From DAOTWP01 sp034435675 (GTDB taxonomy: Bacteria > Chloroflexota > Anaerolineae > Aggregatilineales > Phototrophicaceae): a DNA stretch of 5,334 nucleotides. Below, piece by piece: positions 1-4,461 of this stretch. A program made the position numbers and the translations under genes. Each line of letters starts with the position of its first letter. The stretch's first letter is position 1. The DNA is taken from contig DAOTWP010000169.1 of the NCBI GenBank assembly GCA_034435675.1, positions 1 to 5,334 on the forward strand, in the 5' to 3' direction. The notes beneath the pieces were generated by a model. That model was not told where the DNA came from. It made no database searches and worked only from the letters and a program-made list of their open reading frames with translations.

Positions 1-926
1 CCGCGCTGCTGCGGCTGAAGGAGCGCTACCCGCATCTGCAGACGCTGCTGTCGGTGGGCGGCTGGACGTGGAGCACCGGCTTCACCGACGCCGCGCTGAC
101 CGAGGAGTCACGCGCGCGCTTTGTGCAGTCCTGCGTCAACCTGATGCTGCGCTACGGCTTCGACGGACTGGACATTGACTGGGAGTTTCCGGTCACGCAG
201 GGTCCGGGCTATTTTCAGGGACGCCCGGAAGATCGCCAGAATTTCACGCTGCTGCTGCGCGAATTCCGCCGCCAGCTTGACGCGCAGGGCACGCTGGACA
301 GCCGCCCGTACCTGTTGACCATCGCCGCGCCGCAGGTGGAAATGTTCTGGCAGCATATCGAACTGGACGCCATCCACCCCTACCTCGACTGGATCAACCT
401 GATGACCTACTCGTTTCACGGCGGCTGGGCGGAAGTCACCAGCCACCACGCCGCGCTGTTCCCCACGCCGCGCAACCCCGACGCGGGGACGGCAGCGTAC
501 AACGTGCATGGGACAGTCAGTGCCTATGCTGCGGCGGGTGTGCCGCCGGAAAAGCTGGTCATCGGCGTGCCGCTGTACGCGCACGGCTGGTCGGGCGTGC
601 CCGCGCAGAACGACGGCTTATACCAGCCGTTCGACGGACTGACCGACGGCACGTGGGGCTGCTGCGGGCTGTACGACTACGCCGACATCGCCGCGAATTA
701 CCTGCCTGCATGGACGCGCTACTGGGATGTGGACGCGCAGGCAGCATGGCTCTATGACCCGGCAGCAGGCGTGCTGATCAGCTACGAAGACCCGCAGGCA
801 GTCGCCGCCAAAGCCGCCTACGTGCAGCAGGTCGGGCTGGGCGGCATCATGCTGTGGGAACTGAGCCAGGATGACGACGCCCACACGCTGCTCAACGCAG
901 CATGGGACGGACTGCACGGGGGCTAG
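1..926 (+). CDS. GH18 glycoside hydrolase (chitinase-like), 5' end outside window
   Basis: The reading frame is open from base 3 and ends at TAG 924-926, leaving 307 residues. GH18 enzymes cleave beta-1,4-N-acetylglucosamine polymers such as chitin by substrate-assisted catalysis, usually outside the cell. Seen here: the beta-3 motif LLSVGGWTW near the left edge; the catalytic DGLDIDWE motif, with the acid/base Glu codon at 183-185 and its partner Asp codons at 171-173 and 177-179; the beta-6 motif NLMTYSFHGGW; GVPLYAHGW at about 561-587; and a C-terminal SYEDP...GGIMLWELSQDD segment that closes the barrel. The usual MTYD motif reads MTYS (codon 411-413), so the conserved Asp is replaced. The N-terminal part, any signal peptide and any substrate-binding modules lie outside the window. 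The protein stops soon after the last barrel strand, so there is no C-terminal chitin-binding module. It converges with the minus-strand operon, 82 bases away. The family is certain; chitin as substrate is inferred. Confidence 0.93.
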   Translation, partial: ALLRLKERYPHLQTLLSVGGWTWSTGFTDAALTEESRARFVQSCVNLMLRYGFDGLDIDWEFPVTQGPGYFQGRPEDRQNFTLLLREFRRQLDAQGTLDSRPYLLTIAAPQVEMFWQHIELDAIHPYLDWINLMTYSFHGGWAEVTSHHAALFPTPRNPDAGTAAYNVHGTVSAYAAAGVPPEKLVIGVPLYAHGWSGVPAQNDGLYQPFDGLTDGTWGCCGLYDYADIAANYLPAWTRYWDVDAQAAWLYDPAAGVLISYEDPQAVAAKAAYVQQVGLGGIMLWELSQDDDAHTLLNAAWDGLHGG

Positions 927-1008
927 GCGCGGGGGCAGCGGCTGCGGGCGCGCACAGCGACACGCCCCTGCATGTGGGCGGGCGGGTTGGGCGGTGCGTG
1001 GGCGGCGC

Positions 1009-1410
1009 TCACCATTCCTGAAAGGGCTGCACATTGATGTCTGTGCCAAACACAGGGAACAGGTTGAACACGCGGATGCGGTGCGGGTAATCGTCCTCCA
1101 CGCGCAGGTCACTGTAATAGAACACGCCGCCCTGTTCGGCTTGCAGCATCACAATCAGCGCGTATTCTTCGCTGGCAAGCACCTGCTCCACGCGCAGCCT
1201 GCCGGTTTCCTCTGCCTGTGCCGCGTGCCAGTCCAGCCGTTCGGCGCTGTCGTGGCGTGCCAGCGCCGCCTCAGTGAAGCTCTCGGCGATGAACTGCCGC
1301 AGACGTTCGCCGCTGCCGCTGTTGAGGATCGTCAGGTAGGCGATATAGCGCCGTCCGGCGGCAGTCGCGCCCAGCAGGTGTTTGGCTTTGATGTTCTCGT
1401 TCTCGCGCAT
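1009..1410 (-). CDS. small NTF2-like protein, hydrolase-associated type
   Basis: This is a 133-residue soluble protein with no signal peptide or membrane segment. After a short charged N-terminus (MRENENIKAK) the pattern is a helix with YLTILNSGSGERLRQFI, then SFTEAALARHDSAERL, then strands VEQVLASEEYALIVML and FYYSDLRVE, ending in DYPHRIRVFNLFPVF. This resembles the NTF2-like domain often found in front of CubicO/beta-lactamase-type serine hydrolases and S41-type peptidases in secreted bacterial proteins. Here it stands alone with no hydrolase attached. Its ATG overlaps the stop of the preceding gene by one base (TGATG at 1412-1408), which suggests translational coupling; a GGAG lies 8 bases upstream of the ATG. 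It is the last gene of the operon. Reading frame and start are well supported. The fold is my recognition from pattern and the function is unknown. Confidence 0.78.
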   Translation of the reverse strand: MRENENIKAKHLLGATAAGRRYIAYLTILNSGSGERLRQFIAESFTEAALARHDSAERLDWHAAQAEETGRLRVEQVLASEEYALIVMLQAEQGGVFYYSDLRVEDDYPHRIRVFNLFPVFGTDINVQPFQEW

Positions 1411-1616
1411 CAGATTTGCTCCACAATCTGCGCCAGCGCCACCTCACGCGGGTCCACCAGCACCGGACCATCGGCGGTTGCCAGCTTGAGCAGCGGCTCT
1501 TCGCGGTGCTGCGCCAGCATATCCAGCACCGCGCGCGCGTCCTCATGAAAGGCGAAGCGCAGGTAGGCGAAAGCATTAGGGTTATCGCCGCGCAGAATCA
1601 GGCGTACATATGGCAT
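1410..1616 (-). CDS. hypothetical protein, 68 residues
   Basis: I do not recognise this gene. The product is 68 residues, begins MPYVRLILRGDNPNAFAYLR, and has a middle helix (HEDARAVLDMLAQH) followed by two probable strands around PLLKLATADGPVLVDP and a final helix REVALAQIVEQI. It is soluble, has no cysteine, and looks like a small alpha/beta domain. Coding support comes from position: the Shine-Dalgarno TAGGGAGGG (about 1626-1634, minus strand) includes the TAG stop of the upstream hydrolase gene and sits 9 bases before the ATG. Its TGA then overlaps the ATG of the next gene. Both junctions suggest coupled translation within one message. No function is proposed. Confidence 0.75.
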   Translation of the reverse strand: MPYVRLILRGDNPNAFAYLRFAFHEDARAVLDMLAQHREEPLLKLATADGPVLVDPREVALAQIVEQI

Positions 1617-1631
1617 CGTTCGTTACCCTCC

Positions 1632-2483
1632 CTAACGGCTGCTCACCACACGCCCCAGCTCGCGCAGCAGCAGGTCGGGGCGCTCGTCGCGCAGCAGCGG
1701 CAGGCGGCTGCGGGTGCGGTGCAGTTGGTTCAGGTCAATCTGCTGCGTCAGCAGACACTCGTCAAAATACGTCCCGCGCAGCAGAAATTCGCCATCCGGG
1801 TCCACCACCGACGAACCGCCCCAGAAATTCTTGCCATCCTCATAACCCACGCGGTTGCAGTGCAGCACATATGCCGTGAACATGCTGCCATATGCCTGGT
1901 TGACCAGTTCCACCCAGCGCGACCCCGACAGGCGATCCCCGGCATCCAGCCCGCGGCTGGGGCTGGCACTGTGAAACAGCAGCATGTCCGCGCCGTCCAT
2001 CCACAGCGCATAAGGCGGCGACATATGCCAGAAGTCCTCGCAAATCAGCATGCCCACACGCCCGAAGCGGGTGTCAAACGCGCGAACCTGTTCGCCCGCG
2101 TCGAAGTAGCGCCCTTCGTCGAACATAGCGTAGGTGGGCAGATAAACCTTGTGGTGAATATGCAGGCACTGCCCATCCGCCAGGTACGCTGCCGCGATGG
2201 TGTAGCGCTTGCGGCGATCCTGATGCACAAAGCCGACCATCAGGTCAATGCCCCGGCTGGCATCCAGCAGCGCGCGGAACACGGCGTCGTCGGGCGTGCT
2301 GCTGAGCGCCACCTCCGGCACAAGGTCCTGCACCTGATATCCGGTCAACGACAGTTCCGGGAACAGCAGCAAATCCACCCCGGCGGCTCGCGCCTGTTCG
2401 ATATACGCCAGATGTTTTTGCAGATTGGCGGGCACGTCGCCCAGTTTGGGGTAGATCTGCGCCAAGCCTACCGTAATACGCAT
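1632..2483 (-). CDS. carbon-nitrogen hydrolase (nitrilase superfamily)
   Basis: This is a 283-residue cytosolic enzyme of the superfamily that hydrolyses non-peptide C-N bonds (amides, carbamoyl groups, glutamine). The Glu-Lys-Cys triad is intact: Glu43 in LLLFPELSLTGY, Lys112 in HHKVYLPTYAMFDEGRYF and Cys148 in GMLICEDFWH, with the usual second Glu at 124. A later FWGGSSVVDPDGE motif (about 220-232) is also typical. The K-V-Y-L-P-T-Y-x-M-F-D-E segment is most like the glutaminase-type branch found in NAD synthetases, but no synthetase domain follows, so the substrate is open. The ATG at 2483 is chosen because MRITVGLAQIYP is where the family begins and AAGGAG lies 5 bases before it. A start at 2552 would add 23 untypical residues and overlap the preceding gene. 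The stop to the left is part of the next gene's ribosome binding site. Confidence 0.93.
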   Translation of the reverse strand: MRITVGLAQIYPKLGDVPANLQKHLAYIEQARAAGVDLLLFPELSLTGYQVQDLVPEVALSSTPDDAVFRALLDASRGIDLMVGFVHQDRRKRYTIAAAYLADGQCLHIHHKVYLPTYAMFDEGRYFDAGEQVRAFDTRFGRVGMLICEDFWHMSPPYALWMDGADMLLFHSASPSRGLDAGDRLSGSRWVELVNQAYGSMFTAYVLHCNRVGYEDGKNFWGGSSVVDPDGEFLLRGTYFDECLLTQQIDLNQLHRTRSRLPLLRDERPDLLLRELGRVVSSR

Positions 2484-2487
2484 AACC

Positions 2488-2510
2488 GCTCCTTCAGGCT
2501 GCTCCTTCAG
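2488..2510 (-). promoter_or_regulatory. duplicated Shine-Dalgarno before the C-N hydrolase gene
   Basis: On the minus strand the 10-base unit CTGAAGGAGC occurs twice, at 2510-2501 and 2497-2488, with 3 bases between. The downstream copy places AAGGAG at a normal distance from the ATG at 2483 and decides that start. The upstream copy lies 18 or more bases from the ATG, too far for normal initiation, and just beyond the stop of the STAS-like gene at 2521. It may be a chance micro-duplication or a standby ribosome site. Confidence 0.6.
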
Positions 2511-2520
2511 ACTGTTTGCC

Positions 2521-2946
2521 TCACTCTGTACTCGCGTTTTGTTCCGCGCCATGTTCCTGCGCGGACTGTGCGATCAGGAAACGGGCATGTTCCAGCGCCG
2601 CCTCCACCGTCGCAAAACGCGGGATGTGCAGTTCCGCCGTCTGCCGCAGCAAATCCGCGCCAAGCTGCGAAATCGTCGTCTTGCCCACCATCAGCACCGT
2701 CCAGCGTACATCCCCGGCAGACCCCTGCGCGCCCCGGCTGATCTCACGGATCGCCTTAATCAACTCATCCAGCGACGTTTTCGCCTTGCTGAAATCGTCA
2801 ATGCGGTAAGCCGTTCCGCGGATGTCCTTCGCCAGGTCCAGCGCCTGCCGGAACATATCCTTCAGGTCGGCATAGGTCGCCTGCCCGGCGATGCGCGCGA
2901 TGATAATTGGTTCGTCTGGTACACGTTCTGCCATCACGGTTGCCAT
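2521..2946 (-). CDS. SpoIIAA/STAS-like protein, 141 residues
   Basis: The product is soluble with an alternating strand-helix layout: strand PIIIARIAGQ (about 13-22), helix ADLKDMFRQALDLAK (26-40), strand AYRIDDFS (46-53), helix LDELIKAIREIS (59-70), strand RWTVLMVGK (81-89), helix ISQLGADLLRQTA (92-104), then IPRFATVEAALEHARFLI (108-125). The order and the terminal 'F-x-T-x-E-x-A-L' helix resemble SpoIIAA-like/STAS-fold proteins. In better known members this fold acts in anti-sigma antagonism or as a lipid- or nucleotide-binding module. No phosphoacceptor serine can be assigned with confidence. The ATG at 2946 is preceded by GAGGGG 8 bases away; an internal Met5 is a weaker alternative. It lies 12 bases after the Lgt-like gene and 37 bases before the C-N hydrolase, so it is almost surely co-transcribed with them. 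The fold is a moderate-confidence guess and the role is unknown. Confidence 0.8.
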   Translation of the reverse strand: MATVMAERVPDEPIIIARIAGQATYADLKDMFRQALDLAKDIRGTAYRIDDFSKAKTSLDELIKAIREISRGAQGSAGDVRWTVLMVGKTTISQLGADLLRQTAELHIPRFATVEAALEHARFLIAQSAQEHGAEQNASTE

Positions 2947-2958
2947 AGCACTTGCCCC

Positions 2959-3792
2959 TCAAAACTCTAGTTTGTCTATTATCGGTACGGCGGCAGGCAC
3001 AACTTCACGCGGCTTCGACCCAGGAAGCATCAACAGCACGCCCACCACGCCGGTGAGCAGATCCAGCCATTGGTCCAGCCGCAGCCCGGCGATGCTGACG
3101 GCGTAATCGCCGCGCAGGAAGCCGATGCCCAGCATGCCCGCCGCGCACAGCGCCAGCAGCAGCCCTGCCCGCCGCATAGTGCCGCGCCGCCGCGCAGTGA
3201 AGCGCACAGGCAGCAGCGCCACAAGCCCCAGCGCCAGCCCCAGCAGCATGCCTAACGCATGTGTATTATAACGCGGCGCGAACAAATTCACGCGGTCCGG
3301 TGCTTCCAGCGCAACCAGCGCGGGCAGCCCTGCCAGCGTGGGCACTTCCGCGCCATAGCCACAGCGAATGGACGCGCATGCCGCCCAACCAGCGGTGACC
3401 AGCAGCGGCAGCGCCGGAAGCAGTGCCGCCAGCAGCGCCGTTACATCCGGTGATTGCAGCCCGCGCCTGTGCTGCCAGCGTGCCGCCAGCCATGCGCCCG
3501 CCAGCGCGCCACATACCGCGCCATGCCAGCCCAAGCCCCCCGCCGTCAGGCTGAAAATTTCGCGGGTGTGGAATTGGAAATGTGCCCAGTTGAGTGCGAC
3601 ATGCTCAGCGCGTGCCAGCAGCAGCGCCCCTGCCAGTGCCGCCAGCAGCAAATCCGCCACCTGCCCCGCCGATGCCGCAGTGTGTCGCAGCCTGCGCGCC
3701 ACCAGCAGCGCCGCCAGCAGCACACCCAGCGCCAGCACCAGCGTGTAGGTCAGCACCGTATAGCCCAGCACCGTCATGAATTCAGGCAGCAT
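2959..3792 (-). CDS. Lgt-like integral membrane protein, probably catalytically divergent
   Basis: This 277-residue protein has about seven hydrophobic segments (near residues 8-32, 44-68, 83-105, 118-140, 178-198, 208-226 and 238-256). The layout matches Lgt, the inner-membrane enzyme that moves diacylglyceryl from phosphatidylglycerol to the lipobox cysteine of prolipoproteins. Supporting segments are LTYTLVLALG near the N-terminus, LLLARAEHVALNW (57-69), REIFSLTAGGLGWHG (77-91) with His90 matching E. coli His103, and GWAACASIRCGYG (135-147), which aligns without gaps to the Lgt signature G-R-x-G...Y/W-G. Gly147 matches Gly154, but Trp136 replaces Arg143 and Cys144 replaces Glu151. The late R-x-x-x-E motif (E. 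coli Arg239/Glu243) seems absent in GMLGIGFLRGDY. The ATG at 3792 has AGGAG 6 bases upstream. It is the first gene of the operon. Homology to Lgt is likely; Lgt activity is doubtful, so no gene symbol is given. Confidence 0.8.
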   Translation of the reverse strand: MLPEFMTVLGYTVLTYTLVLALGVLLAALLVARRLRHTAASAGQVADLLLAALAGALLLARAEHVALNWAHFQFHTREIFSLTAGGLGWHGAVCGALAGAWLAARWQHRRGLQSPDVTALLAALLPALPLLVTAGWAACASIRCGYGAEVPTLAGLPALVALEAPDRVNLFAPRYNTHALGMLLGLALGLVALLPVRFTARRRGTMRRAGLLLALCAAGMLGIGFLRGDYAVSIAGLRLDQWLDLLTGVVGVLLMLPGSKPREVVPAAVPIIDKLEF

Positions 3793-3869
3793 GCGCGGCT
3801 CCTACAGCGGCTTTCGCAGCACCAACAGAGTGTGTGGCAGCTTGCAGCAGGTGCGCCACACGCAGGCAG

Positions 3870-3878
3870 ATTGTAGCA
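3870..3878 (-). promoter_or_regulatory. candidate extended -10 promoter of the five-gene operon
   Basis: Read on the minus strand, the sequence is TGCTACAAT: a TATAAT-like hexamer (TACAAT, 3875-3870) with the TGn extension. It would place the transcript start about 70 bases before the ATG at 3792. Upstream -35 matches are poor (TTGCTG at 15 bases, TTCTTG at 18 bases), as can be tolerated with an extended -10. It is the best match I saw in the region next to the operon. It is a consensus match only. Confidence 0.35.
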
Positions 3879-4195
3879 CACCCCGGCAAGCAGCAAGAAC
3901 CCCGCAGGGCAGCATCCCCCGCCTGCCTGCTCAGCGTATTGAGGCAAAATTGCGTGATCTTTGGAAATTACACGCGCCGCAACTCGTGTTTAATGTTAAT
4001 AATCCGTAATTTTTCTGGAAAAGCTACTGCGTTTCCGTTATGCTTGTTTTTTCCGAAATATTCATCACCTTTCGACTCAATACTGCGCAAAGTAACCTCT
4101 GTCTTTGGACGTCTGCTGCCTCGCTTCCGGGGTAGCGCGCATAGCGGCGCAAATAGTGATTGATGGGTTTTTGCAAATGATGGGCAAGTCTGCTG

Positions 4196-4223
4196 TCGCA
4201 CCGGCGTGCAAGCGCCCGTGCGA
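4196..4223. repeat. 28-base inverted repeat (hairpin)
   Basis: TCGCACCGGCG (4196-4206) pairs with CGCCCGTGCGA (4213-4223) in 10 of 11 positions around a TGCAAG loop; the only mismatch is C-C at 4202/4217. A second short stem, GAGTA/TACTC (4225-4236, 2-base loop), follows directly. Neither strand has a T-tract right after the stem, so a standard intrinsic terminator is unlikely. It could be a protein-binding site, an RNA element in the 5' leader of the mrpA-like transcript, or a unit of a dispersed palindromic repeat. Confidence 0.6.
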
Positions 4224-4260
4224 AGAGTAACTACTCAGCCATTGAATTTGAGGCTAAATT

Positions 4261-4361
4261 GCCCTCACCCTGAATCCCTTTCCCAAGGAGAGGGACATAA
4301 AAACTCTCTCTGCCCCGTATTCACCCTTCTACTTAGGGAGAAGTGGCAAGGGGATGAGGGC
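4261..4361. repeat. degenerate palindromic intergenic repeat (MITE/REP-like)
   Basis: The element begins GCCCTCACCC and ends GGGGATGAGGGC, so its termini are imperfect inverted repeats. Inside the left half, CCCTTTCC (4276-4283) can pair with GGAGAGGG (4287-4294). Inside the right half, CTTCT (4326-4330) can pair with AGAAG (4339-4343). This two-hairpin design, with 'CCCTCACCC...CCCTTTCCC...GGAGAGGG' words, matches a type of intergenic palindrome that I recall from several unrelated bacterial genomes, often translated by mistake as N-C-P-H-P peptides. This copy carries several mismatches and looks old. Dispersal in this genome cannot be judged from one copy. Confidence 0.6.
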
Positions 4362-4461
4362 TTCATGCTCAAAACAGGGCTAAGCAGTTACCGCGAAGAT
4401 TTGCCACACATCTGCCCCGGCATGGGGTGGAGAGGGTAGGTATGGCTGTGGAGGTGAAGCG

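Larger units (their letters stand above)
3793..4461. other. divergent intergenic region, no supported gene
   Basis: This stretch of 669 bases separates two divergent transcription units. Next to the minus-strand operon it is GC-rich and carries the candidate promoter. From about 3940 to 4090 it becomes AT-rich (4001-4080 is about 36% G+C by hand count). A strong hairpin (4196-4223), a small hairpin (4225-4236) and a degenerate palindromic element (4261-4361) follow. The open frames of up to about 110 codons found here have neither family-like sequence nor consistent ribosome binding sites and overlap one another. I found no convincing -35/-10 pair for the rightward mrpA-like gene and no tRNA- or rRNA-like sequence. 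Confidence 0.8.

Noticed and set aside
963..980. CGCCC/GGGCG hairpin between the convergent chitinase and operon ends as a terminator
   Set aside because: The stem is only 5 bp with an 8-base loop and no T-tract on either strand; such matches are expected by chance in this GC-rich spacer.
871..1548. A plus-strand open frame of 225 codons after the chitinase
   Set aside because: It overlaps the chitinase 3' end and is antisense to two coupled minus-strand genes; its composition has no recognisable domain.
2484..2552. N-terminal extension of the C-N hydrolase from an ATG at 2552
   Set aside because: It would add 23 charged residues before the family's normal start, overlap the STAS-like gene, and ignore the AAGGAG just before the ATG at 2483.
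1416..2741. A long plus-strand open frame of 441 codons opposite the C-N hydrolase gene
   Set aside because: It is antisense to a gene with an intact Glu-Lys-Cys triad; its product is His/Gln/Arg-rich low-complexity sequence typical of shadow frames in GC-rich DNA, with no family motifs.
2959..3792. Dense GCC/AGC trinucleotide runs in the Lgt-like gene as a repeat array
   Set aside because: They come from an alanine- and leucine-rich membrane protein encoded with GC-rich codons; there is no regular period.
3834..4201. Open frames on both strands in the intergenic region (for example 3834-4163 plus, 3968-4201 minus)
   Set aside because: They overlap each other, have mixed composition without domains, and lack consistent ribosome binding sites.
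4206..4439. A 77-codon plus-strand frame upstream of the mrpA-like gene
   Set aside because: Most of its sequence is the palindromic repeat read through (the N-C-P-H-P-type peptide), a known kind of false gene.
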